From Hyphomicrobiales bacterium (GTDB taxonomy: Bacteria > Pseudomonadota > Alphaproteobacteria > Rhizobiales > Rhizobiaceae): a stretch of 64,000 bases of DNA. Positions 53,530 through 63,400 of this stretch are shown here, piece by piece. Each line of letters starts with the position of its first letter. Position 1 is the stretch's first letter. The notes beneath the pieces are model-generated. The model saw only the letters and a list, made by a program, of their open reading frames with translations. It had not been told where the DNA came from and made no database searches. The stretch is taken from the NCBI GenBank assembly GCA_900472175.1, contig UCHD01000021.1:1-64000 (forward strand), given 5' to 3'. The translations under genes were made by a program, and so were the position numbers.

Positions 53530-53636
53530 CCTCATCCGGCCTGTCGGCCACCTTCTCCCCGCAAGCGGGGAGAAGGAACAAGCGGCAAACTCCATCGCCC
53601 CCTCTCCCCGCAAGCGGGGAGAGGGTTAGGGGCTGT
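53530..53636. repeat. CTTCTCCCC-type repeats before ispG
   Basis: Unit 53530-53576 (CTCATCCGGCC, CGGCCACC, TTCTCCCCGCAAGCGGGGAGAAG) belongs to the family at 5566-5708. A second unit, 53599-53634 (CCCTCTCCCCGCAAGCGGGGAGAGGG), has a near-perfect hairpin. Both sit between the MFS stop (53675) and the ispG start on the minus strand, so the transcript downstream of the MFS gene passes through two strong hairpins before ispG. Confidence 0.8.
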
Positions 53637-53674
53637 CGCAAGGGGAATTTGGGCGCGATGTCGAGGGGATGGTT

Positions 53675-54868
53675 TCAATCGTGCCCCTTCGGATCGGCAT
53701 GCACAGCGTGATGCGACAGGGCCAGAACGACGATGAACAGGATCGGTACGCAGGTGAAGATGATCGAGAAGCCTGTGTGCTCGGCGACAAAGCCGATCAG
53801 CGACGGAGCAAACAGCATGCCGGAATAACCCATGAAGGTGGCGACCGAAAGACCGATGCCCGGCGCCAGGCCCGGCATGTTGCCGGCAGCGGAAAAGGCG
53901 ATCGGCACCATGTTGGAAATACCGACACCGGCGAGCGCGAAGCCGAGGATGGCCAGCGGCGCATTGGGTGCCAGACCAGCAAGCATGAGCCCAACCAGCG
54001 CCGTCAGTGTGCAGACGCGCAGGGTTTTCACACCACCGAACCGGTCGCGGACATGGTCACCGGCAAAGCGCATGATCGCCATAGTCGCCGAAAAGGCGGC
54101 AAAGCCAAAGCCGGACATCGCAACCGAAGCCCCGAGTTCATTGCGCAGATAGAGTGCGCCCCAATCGAGCACCGTGCCTTCCGGCACCATGGAAAACAGA
54201 GCCACCAGACCGATCAGCCAGGGCAGCGGATTGGACGGCAGCCGCAGCTTCTGCTTGGCGGTGTCGGGGTGTGGTTGATCAGCCAGGATCATCGGCCAGG
54301 CAACCGCCAGCACCGAAAGGCAGACCAGTGTGACAATGATGGCATGCACATAGACGCCGAAATGCGCCATGATCAGGCCGCCACTCGCAGCGCCGATCAG
54401 GCCGCCGAGGCTCCAATAGGCATGGCAGGACGACATGATCGCCCGGCGCATCGACTTTTCCACTTCGACCGCATTGGCATTCATCGCCACGTCCATGGCG
54501 CCGACGAAACCGCCGAGCAGAAGCATGCCGAATACAGCCGTCCAGACATTGGGAAGAAGCGTAAGGAGCAGAAGCAGCGGCGACAGAATGATCGCCGTCA
54601 CCCTCACCACCTTCTGCGACCCCATCCGGGCAATGAAGCCACCGGCAATCGGCATCAATATCAACGAACCGATACCGAAGGCGAGAATCAGCAGACCAAG
54701 CACGCTTTCGCTGATGCCGAGCTTTTCCTTGAATTCCGGGATTTTGGGCGCCCAGCTGCCGGTAACGAAACCGTTCATCAGGAAGAGTAGCGAGACGGCT
54801 AGGCGGCTCTTTGGCATGTAGCCTTGCCGGACGGCGGCCTGCGGCGATTTGATGGTGTGTTGATCCAT
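53675..54868 (-). CDS. MFS transporter (YbjJ-like)
   Basis: 397-aa twelve-span major facilitator. It has LFLMNGFVTGSWAPKIPEFKEKLGISESVLG at the start, PIAGGFIARMGSQKV as motif A, and GGFVGAMDVAMNANAVEVEK with HAYWSLGGLIGAASGGL, a pattern typical of the YbjJ/FucP-like uncharacterised group. It is third in a likely operon with deoR and the VOC gene. Sugar or metabolite transport is a plausible role given the DeoR regulator, but the substrate is unknown. Confidence 0.88.
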   Translation of the reverse strand: MDQHTIKSPQAAVRQGYMPKSRLAVSLLFLMNGFVTGSWAPKIPEFKEKLGISESVLGLLILAFGIGSLILMPIAGGFIARMGSQKVVRVTAIILSPLLLLLTLLPNVWTAVFGMLLLGGFVGAMDVAMNANAVEVEKSMRRAIMSSCHAYWSLGGLIGAASGGLIMAHFGVYVHAIIVTLVCLSVLAVAWPMILADQPHPDTAKQKLRLPSNPLPWLIGLVALFSMVPEGTVLDWGALYLRNELGASVAMSGFGFAAFSATMAIMRFAGDHVRDRFGGVKTLRVCTLTALVGLMLAGLAPNAPLAILGFALAGVGISNMVPIAFSAAGNMPGLAPGIGLSVATFMGYSGMLFAPSLIGFVAEHTGFSIIFTCVPILFIVVLALSHHAVHADPKGHD

Positions 54869-54898
54869 GATCTCTTCCTGTAGAATTCAGTACCGGCG

Positions 54899-55282
54899 TC
54901 AGGCCGTGATTTCGATGGGATTGCCGTCGGGGTCGCTGAGAACAGCTTCGTAGAAACCGTCACCCGTCATGCGGGCCGGTGATAGAAGTATGCCCGCCGC
55001 GGCGGCCTTCGCTGCCAGGGCATCGACAGCCTCGCGACTGCCGAGAGACAAAGCGAGATGCGCGTAGCCCTGGCGCTCGGATTGCTCCTCCTGCCCACGG
55101 ATCCACGGCCCCTGCATGACCTCGACCGAAGGCCCGTCCTTCAGATACAGAAACCGCGAGGAAAAACCGGGACGCCGCGCGCTTTCATAGAGATCACCGG
55201 CGATGGCGCCGAACGTTTCGGCCCAGAAGCGGCACAACCGATCAAGATCGGTGGTCCATAGGGCGACATGCGCGATCCTCAT
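54899..55282 (-). CDS. VOC/glyoxalase family protein
   Basis: 127-aa vicinal-oxygen-chelate protein. It shows the repeated beta-alpha-beta-beta-beta pattern: IAHVALWTTDLDRLCRFWAETFG in the first half and GYAHLALSLGSREAVDALAAKAAAAG ... DPDGNPIEI in the second. Metal ligands are probably His5, His75 and the Glu near the C-terminus. The substrate is unknown. ATG 55282 overlaps the deoR stop (ATGA). Confidence 0.9.
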   Translation of the reverse strand: MRIAHVALWTTDLDRLCRFWAETFGAIAGDLYESARRPGFSSRFLYLKDGPSVEVMQGPWIRGQEEQSERQGYAHLALSLGSREAVDALAAKAAAAGILLSPARMTGDGFYEAVLSDPDGNPIEITA

Positions 55283-56061
55283 GATTTTGCTCCTCCGGCG
55301 TAAATGACATCGATGCCTTGGCTGCCGTAATTCATGGCCGCGTTGTCTGGCGCGTCATGTTCGACGATCAGTGTCGCGCATTCCTGTGTCGCGATGACTG
55401 CGTGCGGTGCCGATGTGCCGAGCTTGTCGTTGGTTACGGCAGCCAGCACGGTGGCGCTGTTGCGGGCGACAAGCCGCTTGAACTCGGCATCCTCGTACTC
55501 GAAGGCCGTCAGCCCGGCCTTCACGTCGACGCCACACACGCCGAGAATGCAGAGGTCCGGCCGCAATACGGACACATCGCGCTGCGCCTTTGCACCAACC
55601 GCAGCACCGACCTGCGGAACGATCTTGCCACCGATGACGATGAGATCGATCCCCTGATTTTCCATCAGAACGGCAGCGATCAGCGGCGTGTTGGTGACCG
55701 CCGTCAGTTCCAGTCCGGCGGGTATAGCCTGTGCGATCGCGAGATTGGTCGAACTCGCGTCAAAGAAGACAGTCATACCGGCTTGGATAAAAGGAATGGC
55801 GGCAGCGGCAAGCGCCGCCTTGCGCTCAGGCGCTTCGCCGACGCGCTGGGTGAGCGTCGTGCCACCAGGGGCAACCGGCAGCGCGCCACCATAGACCCGC
55901 TCGCACAGACCGGCAGCAGCCAGTTCGCGCAAATCCCTGCGGATCGTGTCCTCGGAAACGTTGAATTCCTGCGCCAGATCAACCGCCAGCACGCGGCCCG
56001 ATAGCCGCAAGCGATCCTGAATCAGGTTTTGTCTCTGTCGTAAAAGAAGCTCTGTCTGCAT
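55279..56061 (-). CDS. DeoR family transcriptional regulator
   Basis: 260-aa regulator. The N-terminal helix-turn-helix is RQNLIQDRLRLSGRVLAVDLAQEFNVSEDTIRRDLRELAAAGLCERVYGGAL. The C-terminal DeoR sensor domain binds phosphorylated sugars in relatives (DASSTNLAIAQAI, GGKIVPQVGAAVGAKA). It heads the deoR-VOC-MFS operon with an ATGA overlap, so it probably controls itself and these two genes. Confidence 0.92.
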   Translation of the reverse strand: MQTELLLRQRQNLIQDRLRLSGRVLAVDLAQEFNVSEDTIRRDLRELAAAGLCERVYGGALPVAPGGTTLTQRVGEAPERKAALAAAAIPFIQAGMTVFFDASSTNLAIAQAIPAGLELTAVTNTPLIAAVLMENQGIDLIVIGGKIVPQVGAAVGAKAQRDVSVLRPDLCILGVCGVDVKAGLTAFEYEDAEFKRLVARNSATVLAAVTNDKLGTSAPHAVIATQECATLIVEHDAPDNAAMNYGSQGIDVIYAGGAKS

Positions 56062-56367
56062 GGATAATCAAATCGCGCATGAATGAGTGCAAATCGGCAT
56101 AAACGTGCATATCTGCGTTTTCGCTCAATTTCAATCGATTTATGGAGCTCCCACGAAAAATGACGAGCTTTTTTGCTGCAAAAATCAGCACCTCGCCTTG
56201 GTTTTAATCCCGTAGCGGCAAATTTGCGTTGAAACGGCCTGAATTTGAGAAAACCTTTCGCTGTTGCGCCGCACAATTGAAGTTTTGTGCGCTGTCATCG
56301 ATCGGCCGGTATGCGATTGTCCCTCCACACCGGCAGACGGGCCGGACCAAAAAGATGGAAAAACAAA
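56062..56367. other. 306-bp divergent region, deoR / cystine transporter
   Basis: No gene. Close to the deoR start (56080-56145) the DNA is AT-rich with repeated TGCA-type steps (GTGCAAATCGGCAT, CGTGCATATCTGC) and the GTTTTCGCTCAATTTCAATCG stretch, which may contain deoR promoter and operator sites. The part near 56340-56367 is A-rich and leads into the binding-protein start. No clear terminator or riboswitch is seen. Confidence 0.4.
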
Positions 56368-57144
56368 ATGAAATGGGTTCCCACACTTCTCGCCGCTGCT
56401 GCCTTCGCCCAGCTGGTTTCGTTCGGTACCGCTCAGGCCGGTGAAAACCTCGAAGCCGTCAAGTCGGCCGGCGCGCTGAAGATCGGCACGGAAGGCACCT
56501 ACGCTCCGTTCACCTATCATGACGAAAGCGGCAAGCTCGTCGGCTTCGACGTCGAAATCGGCGAAGCGGTCGCCAAGAAGCTGGGCGTCAAGGCCGAATT
56601 CCTCGAAGGCAAGTGGGACGGGCTGATCGCCGGCCTCGACGCCAACCGCTACGACGCCGTCATCAACCAGGTCGGCATCACCGAAGAGCGCAAGAAGAAG
56701 TACGATTTCTCCGAGCCCTATATCGCCTCCAAGGCCGTTCTGATCGTCAAGTCGGATAATGCCGACATCAAGGATTTCCCGGACCTGAAAGGCAAGAACG
56801 CGGCTCAGTCGCTCACCAGCAATTTCGGCAAGCTGGCAACGGCTTCCGGTGCTGAACTCGTCGGCACCGATGGCTTCGACCAGTCGATCCAGCTGGTTTT
56901 GACCGGCCGCGCCGATGCGACGATCAACGACAGCCTGTCCTTCCTCGACTTCAAGAAGAAGAAGCCGGATGCGCCAGTGAAAATCGCTGCCGAGCAGGCC
57001 AATGCCGACTATTCCGGCATCATCGTCCGCAAGGGCGAACCTGAACTTCTCGAAGCCATCAACAAGGCACTGACCGAGATCAAGGCCGATGGCACCTATG
57101 AGGCCATCTCGCAGAAGTATTTCGGCGCCGACGTTTCGAAATAA
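56368..57144 (+). CDS. amino acid ABC transporter substrate-binding protein, cystine type
   Basis: 258-aa periplasmic family 3 solute-binding protein. The signal peptide is WVPTLLAAAAFAQLVSFGTAQA. Close to FliY/TcyJ cystine-binding proteins in LKIGTEGTYAPFTYHDESGKLVGFDVEIG, KWDGLIAGLDANRYDAVINQVGIT, ERKKKYDFSEPY and the C-terminal KYFGADVSK. Cystine or cysteine is therefore the probable ligand; other polar amino acids are not excluded. ATG 56368 is chosen because the signal peptide starts there. It is first of a three-gene operon. Confidence 0.9.
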   Translation: MKWVPTLLAAAAFAQLVSFGTAQAGENLEAVKSAGALKIGTEGTYAPFTYHDESGKLVGFDVEIGEAVAKKLGVKAEFLEGKWDGLIAGLDANRYDAVINQVGITEERKKKYDFSEPYIASKAVLIVKSDNADIKDFPDLKGKNAAQSLTSNFGKLATASGAELVGTDGFDQSIQLVLTGRADATINDSLSFLDFKKKKPDAPVKIAAEQANADYSGIIVRKGEPELLEAINKALTEIKADGTYEAISQKYFGADVSK

Positions 57145-57200
57145 CCATTGAAACGGTGCGTGTGAACAGGTTTCGCCGCGCCGTTCTGTGAACTATAAGT

Positions 57201-57233
57201 CATGATCCGTTCCGGCTCCCGGGGCGGATCATG
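57201..57233 (+). repeat. 9-bp inverted repeat between binding-protein and permease genes
   Basis: CATGATCCG (57201-57209) and CGGATCATG (57225-57233) are perfect complements with CCGG pairs inside the loop. There is no T-run. Placed 56 nt after the binding-protein stop, it is well suited to protect the upstream mRNA end so that more binding protein than permease is made. An ATG at 57202 lies in the hairpin arm and is therefore unlikely to be the permease start. Confidence 0.65.
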
Positions 57234-57252
57234 TCGTTTGAAAGGCCCGCCC

Positions 57253-57933
57253 GTGCCCCCTTGGCTTCAACTGATGCTCGATTCACTCTGGCCGCTGCTT
57301 CGCGCCGGGCTGATCTTCACCATTCCGCTGACACTGCTCTCCTTTACATTCGGGCTGGCGCTGGGCCTGGTGACGGCCGTGGTCAGGTTGTTTGGGCCGC
57401 GGCCGCTGGTTGCCGTAGCGCGGTTCTACGTCTGGGTCATTCGCGGCACGCCGTTGCTCGTCCAGCTCTTTGTCATTTTCTATGGCCTGCCCGCCGTCGG
57501 CATCCTGCTCGACGCGTTCCCGGCGGCCCTGATCGGCTTCACGCTCAACATTGGCGCCTACACATCCGAGATCATCCGGGCGGTGATCTCATCGGTACCA
57601 CGCGGCCAGTGGGAGGCCGCCTATTCGATCGGCATGAGCTGGAGCCAGGCGATGCGGCGCACCATCCTGCCGCAGGCAGCCCGTGTCGCCGTACCGCCTT
57701 TGTCGAACACGTTCATTTCGCTGGTGAAGGACACCTCGCTTGCTGCCGCCATCACGGTGCCCGAACTGTTCCAGACAGCACAGCGCATCGTCGCCACCAC
57801 CTATGAACCGCTGATCCTCTATATAGAGGCGGCGCTGCTTTATCTGGCGCTGAGTTCGGTTCTTTCGTCGCTGCAGGTCCGGCTGGAAAAACGCTTCGCC
57901 CGCTATGGCGGATACCTGGAGGCGCGCACATGA
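57253..57933 (+). CDS. amino acid ABC transporter permease, cystine type
   Basis: About 226-aa HisM/GlnP-class permease with five spans. Conserved blocks are the N-terminal LLRAGLIFTIPLTLLSF, FYVWVIRGTPLLVQLFVIFYGLP, IIRAVISSVPRGQWEAAYSIGMSW (EAA loop for the ATPase) and ILPQAARVAVPPLSNTFISLVKDTSLA. GTG 57253 (PPWLQLML) has AAAGG 7 nt upstream and is preferred over the ATG at 57202. It overlaps the ATPase start (ATGA). Confidence 0.9.
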   Translation: MPPWLQLMLDSLWPLLRAGLIFTIPLTLLSFTFGLALGLVTAVVRLFGPRPLVAVARFYVWVIRGTPLLVQLFVIFYGLPAVGILLDAFPAALIGFTLNIGAYTSEIIRAVISSVPRGQWEAAYSIGMSWSQAMRRTILPQAARVAVPPLSNTFISLVKDTSLAAAITVPELFQTAQRIVATTYEPLILYIEAALLYLALSSVLSSLQVRLEKRFARYGGYLEART

Positions 57934-58691
57934 TCGAGCTGACCCATATCGAAAAACGCTTCGGTGACAACGTTGTCCTGAAGGATATCAGCGTGCGGAT
58001 TGCCGAAGGCACCGTGACCGCGCTGGTCGGCCCGTCTGGCGGCGGCAAGAGCACGATGCTGCGCTGCGTCAACCTTCTGGAAATCCCGACCGCCGGAACG
58101 ATCCGACTGGGCGAGGAAGAAATCACCTTCGAGCCGAACAAGAAGACAGGCTGGGACGCCATCCAGCGCCTGCGCCGCCAGACCGGCATGGTCTTCCAGA
58201 ATTTCCAGCTTTTCCCGCATCAGACCGCCATTGAAAACGTCATGGAGGGCTTGGTCACGGTGCTGAAATGGCCGAAGGAGAAGGCGAAGGCTCGGGCACA
58301 GGAATTGCTCGAAAAGGTCGGCATGGCCCACAAGGCAGATGCCTGGCCGGCGACGCTCTCCGGTGGCCAGCAGCAACGTGTTGCCATCGCCCGCGCTCTT
58401 GCCCCCTCGCCGCGCGTATTGCTCTGCGACGAGCCGACCTCGGCGCTCGATCCGGAACTGGCGGAAGAAGTCGTCGAAGTGCTGAACCGGCTTGCAGCCG
58501 AAGGCACGACGATGATCATGGCGACCCACGACCTGCGCCTCGCCTCCAAGGTCGCCGATCAGGTCCTGTTCCTCGACGGAGGCCTGATCGTCGAGAGCGG
58601 CGCACCGAAAAACATCTTCCAGACGCCCGAACGGGATCGGACGAAAAAGTTCATCTCATCGCTGAGTGCGGGCAATAATTACGACATCTGA
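57930..58691 (+). CDS. amino acid ABC transporter ATP-binding protein, cystine type
   Basis: 253-aa ATPase of the polar-amino-acid class. Walker A GPSGGGKST, Q-loop FQNFQLFPHQTAIENV, signature LSGGQQQRVAIARAL, Walker B LLCDEPTSALDPE and switch His in MATHDLRLA are present. TcyC-type proteins share the same order and length. It closes the cystine-type operon. Confidence 0.93.
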   Translation: MIELTHIEKRFGDNVVLKDISVRIAEGTVTALVGPSGGGKSTMLRCVNLLEIPTAGTIRLGEEEITFEPNKKTGWDAIQRLRRQTGMVFQNFQLFPHQTAIENVMEGLVTVLKWPKEKAKARAQELLEKVGMAHKADAWPATLSGGQQQRVAIARALAPSPRVLLCDEPTSALDPELAEEVVEVLNRLAAEGTTMIMATHDLRLASKVADQVLFLDGGLIVESGAPKNIFQTPERDRTKKFISSLSAGNNYDI

Positions 58692-58725
58692 CAATGTGAA
58701 CGGCCGGTTTACCCCTGACTTACGC

Positions 58726-59634
58726 CTATTGGGATTCGCTGGCCGCTCGTGGAGCGGGCGTTGATAGCGGTTCAGTTTGCCGCTTCGATTTCTTCAATAC
58801 GTCAAAGATGACCGCCGCCATGACCAAGCTGCCTCCAACCCAGGTGGCCCAAGCGGGAAGCTCCCCGAAGGCCAGCCAGACCCAGAGCGGTGCGAGCGGG
58901 TTTTCCATGCTGCCTATGAGCGCGGAACGGGTTGCGGAAATCAGCCTCGTCCCGACCGTCATCAACAGCAGTCCGAGCCCGAATTGGACAGTTCCGAACA
59001 GCACAAGATCAAACATGGCTGCCGCCGTCACCTGCATGGGATCGGCGAATGGCAGGGCCACAAGTGCGCAGACAAAGGCAGATAGGCACGCAGCCGGAAG
59101 CATGGACACATGCCGGTTCTTGCGAATGACCACGATCATAGCTGCATACGATAGCGCCATCGCCGTCGCGAAGCCGTAGCCCGTCAGATAGCCAACGGAG
59201 GCTTGCGGATTGACAATAATCATGACGCCGACCAGCGCTGTGAGACTGGCAGCCCATGTCGTCCAGTCTTCCCGCTCCCCTGTAAAGATCAGGGCGAGCA
59301 TGGCAGTCATGAACGGAATTGCGGCATGAATTGTCATGACGTCTGCCACTGGAGCCAGACGCAGCGCGTTGATGAAGCAAATCGTCGCGAGCGTGGACAG
59401 CATCATCACCCAAAGGCCGGGCGCCCCGATGGCGCGGATCGCTTCCCACAAGCCTTTCCGGTACCGCCACGCAACATAAGCGCCGATGAAGAGCCCACCG
59501 AAGATTCCCCGCCAGAACAGAACAGTCCAGACATCGAGCGTAATCAATCGGGTGAAATATCCAGACAAGCTGTAGGCAACCGCGGACCCTATAATCAGCA
59601 GCGTGCCGAGCCATTTGTTTTGATCGTCTTGCAT
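58726..59634 (-). CDS. DMT/EamA family exporter
   Basis: 302-aa inner-membrane protein with ten spans and two EamA repeats: GTLLIIGSAVAYSLSGYFTRL in the first half and GYGFATAMALSYAAMIVVIRKN in the second. The paired block SMENPLAPLWVWLAFGELP before the last spans is typical. It probably exports a metabolite or amino acid. It is divergent from the WYL regulator with a shared 79-bp region containing a perfect operator-like palindrome, so it is the likely target of that regulator. Confidence 0.9.
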   Translation of the reverse strand: MQDDQNKWLGTLLIIGSAVAYSLSGYFTRLITLDVWTVLFWRGIFGGLFIGAYVAWRYRKGLWEAIRAIGAPGLWVMMLSTLATICFINALRLAPVADVMTIHAAIPFMTAMLALIFTGEREDWTTWAASLTALVGVMIIVNPQASVGYLTGYGFATAMALSYAAMIVVIRKNRHVSMLPAACLSAFVCALVALPFADPMQVTAAAMFDLVLFGTVQFGLGLLLMTVGTRLISATRSALIGSMENPLAPLWVWLAFGELPAWATWVGGSLVMAAVIFDVLKKSKRQTEPLSTPAPRAASESQ

Positions 59635-59673
59635 TGTTGCCCCCTTGCGTCCGGGGCTTTGTACTCCGATGCT

Positions 59674-59693
59674 ACTGACACCGTTTTGTCAGT
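59674..59693. promoter_or_regulatory. candidate operator of the WYL regulator
   Basis: ACTGACA (59674-59680), 6-nt spacer, TGTCAGT (59687-59693): perfect 7-bp arms in the 79-bp region between the divergent DMT and WYL genes. Its place suits joint control of both promoters. Confidence 0.65.
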
Positions 59694-59713
59694 GGTGTTT
59701 GGGAGGTTCATGC

Positions 59714-60400
59714 GTGCGCCGCGCCGATCGTCTTTTTGATATCATCCAGGCATTGCGCGGAAAGACGCAGCCCACAACAGCCTCTGCGCTGGCGCAAAAA
59801 TTGGAAGTCACGACCCGAACCGTCTACCGCGACATTGCGACGTTGCAGGCACGCCGTATCCCAATCGAGGGAGAACCCGGGCTTGGATACTTCCTTCGCA
59901 AGGGGTTCGACCTCCCGCCGCTGATGTTTACGATGGAGGAGGTGGAGGCGATCACGGTTGGCGCCAACCTCGTGCATCGCATTCGCGATCCGAAACTGCA
60001 GGAAGCTGCGGAGAGTGTGCTGAACAAGCTTCAGCACACGGTACCGAAGGAGTTGCGCTCCTATCTGGTATCTCCGAGATTCTATGTATCGGAAGGGGAT
60101 ACAGTCCGCCCCGACGGGATCGAACTGCTCGCTGTGCGCAATGCCATCCGCACGTGCCGCAAGATCAATATCACCTATATTGACGAGCAGCAGCACCGGT
60201 CGAGACGGACGATCTGGCCGATCGCCACGGTTTACTATGTCGATGTCACGCTGATTGCCGCATGGTGCGAGCTGCGCGAGGACTACCGGCATTTCCGCGC
60301 CGACCGCATAGCCACGTCTAAAGTGCTTGACGAACGCTTTGCCACCGACAGCAGCGCGATGATGGCTGAATGGATGGCGAAGCGTTCGCTGAAACCTTAA
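59714..60400 (+). CDS. YafY-type HTH/WYL-domain regulator
   Basis: 228-aa regulator. The N-terminal winged helix is RRADRLFDIIQALRGKTQPTTASALAQKLEVTTRTVYRDIATLQARRIPIEGEPGLGYFLRKGFDLPPL. The middle and C-terminal WYL-like domain contains IRTCRKINITYIDEQQHRSRRTIWPIATVYYVDVTLIAAWCELREDYRHFRADRI, which in relatives senses a ligand. GTG 59714 is preferred because GGAGG lies 8 nt upstream. It likely controls the divergent DMT exporter through the palindrome at 59674. Confidence 0.9.
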   Translation: MRRADRLFDIIQALRGKTQPTTASALAQKLEVTTRTVYRDIATLQARRIPIEGEPGLGYFLRKGFDLPPLMFTMEEVEAITVGANLVHRIRDPKLQEAAESVLNKLQHTVPKELRSYLVSPRFYVSEGDTVRPDGIELLAVRNAIRTCRKINITYIDEQQHRSRRTIWPIATVYYVDVTLIAAWCELREDYRHFRADRIATSKVLDERFATDSSAMMAEWMAKRSLKP

Positions 60401-60430
60401 GGTTCTGCGAGGAAACCTTTACCGCCGATC

Positions 60431-60459
60431 ACGGCCGGGGTTTTTACCCGGCCGTTTTG
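60431..60459 (+). terminator. terminator after the WYL regulator
   Basis: ACGGCCGGG (60431-60439), loop GTTTTTA, CCCGGCCGT (60447-60455) and TTTT. A perfect 9-bp stem. It lies between the convergent WYL and pyc genes and may act in both directions, though the T-run favours the plus strand. Confidence 0.85.
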
Positions 60460-60475
60460 CATCGATGGGGAGGCA

Positions 60476-63400
60476 TCAAGCCCCATAGACGATCAGAAGA
60501 TCCTTGGTGTCGATCTGGTCGCCGGTCTTGACGAGAACTTCGGCGATCGTGCCGTCCTTTTCGGCGTGCAGCGCCGTTTCCATCTTCATCGCCTCGATGG
60601 ACAGCAGCACGTCGCCGGACTTGACCGTCTGGCCGGCGGACACCGAGACCGTTGAAATGACGCCTGGCATCGGCGCGCCGAGATGGGCGGCATTGCCGAG
60701 ATCGGCCTTGCGGCGTGCGGTACTCGACGCTGCGCGGTTGCGATCGGGAACCTTGATCAGGCGCGGCTGACCATTGATCTCGAAGAACACCTTGACCATC
60801 GCCTGCTCGTCCGGCTCGCTCATCGCCTGATGCTGCACGACCAGCGAGATGCCCTTTTCAAGCTCCGGCAACAGTTCCTCTCCGGCGGTCAGGCCGTAGA
60901 AATAGGCTGGCGTGGGCAGGACACTGACCGGCCCATAGGTCTCGGCGGCCAAGGCGTAATCGGTGAACACCTTCGGGTACATCAGGTACGAGGCGAACTC
61001 GAAATCGCTGACGGCGCGTTCCAGCTTGGTCTCGATTACCTTGCGCTCGGCGTCGAGATCGGCATCGGCAAGCAGCGAACCGGGACGCTCGGTATAGGGC
61101 TTTTCGCCCTTCAGCGCCTTTTCCTGAAGCGCCTTTGGCCATCCGCCCGGAGGCTGACCGAGATCGCCCTTCAGCATCGACACGACCGAGTCCGGGAAGG
61201 ACACATCCTTGGCCGGGTTCTTGACATCGGCAACCGTCAGGTCCTGGGAAACCATCATCAGCGCCATGTCGCCAACCACCTTTGACGACGGCGTTACCTT
61301 GACGATATCGCCGAACATCTGGTTGGCATCGGCATAGGCCTGCGCCACCTGATGCCAGCGGGTTTCAAGACCGAGCGAACGGGCCTGTTCCTTGAGATTG
61401 GTGAACTGGCCGCCCGGCATTTCGTGCAGATAGACTTCCGAGGCCGGCCCCTTGAGATCGCTTTCGAAGGCTGCATACTGGTTGCGCACGGCCTCCCAGT
61501 AGAAAGAGATGCGGCGGATCCATTCGGGATCAAGGCCCGGATCACGCTCGGAACCGCGCAGGGCTTCGACGATCGAGCCGAGGCAGGGTTGCGAGGTATT
61601 GCCGGAGAAAGCGTCCATCGCCGCATCGACCACATCAACACCGGCATCGACGGCCGCAAGCACGGTCGCGGCGGAAATGCCTGACGTATCATGCGTGTGG
61701 AAATGGATCGGCAGATCGGTTGCCTCGCGCAGCGCCTTGAACAGCACCGTGGCGGCAGCCGGCTTCAACAGCCCGGCCATGTCCTTCAGCGCGATCATGT
61801 GGGCGCCGGCCCGCTCAAGCTCTGCAGCCAGCGCGGTATAGTATTTCAGGTCGTATTTCGGGCGGGCGGAGTTGAGGATATCGCCGGTATAGCAGATCGC
61901 CGCCTCGCAGATCTTGTTCTCTTCCGCCACCGCATCCATCGAGACGCGCATGTTGTCGACCCAGTTCAGGCAGTCGAACACACGGAAAACGTCGATGCCG
62001 CCCTTGGCCGCCTGGCGGACGAAATATTTGACGACATTGTCGGGATAGTTCTTGTAGCCAACGCCGTTGGCGCCGCGCAGAAGCATCTGCAACAGCAGGT
62101 TCGGCGCATCCTCGCGCACCTTGGCGAGACGCTCCCATGGGTCTTCCGTCAGGAAGCGCATCGAGACGTCGAATGTCGCGCCCCCCCAGCATTCGAGCGA
62201 AAACAGGCTCGGCAAAGCGCGGGCATAGGTGCCGGCGATGCGGGCGATGTCATAGGTGCGCACGCGGGTGGCGAGCAGCGACTGATGGCCATCGCGCATG
62301 GTCGTATCGGTCAAAAGCACACGCTTCTCGGCCCGTACCCACTCGGCGAATTTCTTTGGTCCGAGTGCATCGAGCTTCTGCTTGGTGCCATCGACGATGT
62401 CGCCCTGGCTGCGCGGGATGACCGGCTTTGCAGCATCGGCGCTCGGCTTCGGCCGGCCCTTGGCTTCCGGGTGGCCGTTGACAGTGACGTCGGCGAGATA
62501 GGTCAGAAGCTTGGTGGCGCGGTCCTGTCGCTTGACCTGTTGGAACAGTTCCGGCGTCGTATCGATGAACCGGGTCGTATAGCTGTTATCCTTGAATTTC
62601 GGATGCGTGATGATCGCTTCGAGGAAGGTCAGGTTGGTGGCAACGCCACGGATACGGAACTCGCGCAGGGCGCGGTCCATGCGGGCGATGGTTTCCTGTG
62701 GGCTCGGCGACCAGGCGGTCACCTTGACCAGCAGCGGATCGTAATAGCGGGTGATAACGGCGCCCGGATAGGCTGTGCCACCGTCCAGACGGATGCCGAA
62801 ACCGGAGGCCGAACGGTAGCCGGTGATGCGGCCGTAGTCGGGAATGAAATTCTGTTCCGGATCTTCCGTGGTGATGCGGCACTGAAGGGCATGACCGTTG
62901 AGGCGGATATCTTCCTGCTTCGGAACGCCGGATTCCGGCGTGCCGATGGCAAAGCCTTCGAGGATATGGATTTGTGCCTTGACGATATCGATGCCGGTGA
63001 CGACCTCGGTAACGGTATGCTCGACCTGGATGCGCGGATTGACCTCGATGAAGTAGAATTTGCCGCTATCCATATCCATCAGATATTCGACCGTACCGGC
63101 GCCAATATAGTTGGTCGCCTGGGCGATGCGCGTCGAGTAGCTGGCCAGCTCTTCGCGCTGCGCTTCGGTCAGATACGGCGCCGGTGCGCGCTCGACGACT
63201 TTCTGGTTGCGGCGCTGGACTGAACAGTCGCGCTCGAACAGATGCACGACGTTGCCATGGGTATCGCCGAGAACCTGGCTTTCGACGTGACGGGCACGCT
63301 CCACCAGCTTTTCGAGATAGACTTCGTCCTTGCCGAAAGCGGCCATCGCTTCGCGCTTGGCTTCCGTGACCTCACGGGCGAGATCCTTCGGATCACGGAT

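Noticed and set aside
53530-53636. CRISPR-like appearance of short repeats before ispG
   Set aside because: Only two units of different length, palindromic and of a family also found at 5.6 kb; no regular spacers and no cas genes.
61691-63223. 510-residue plus-strand open frame opposite pyc
   Set aside because: Antisense shadow of a highly conserved enzyme gene.
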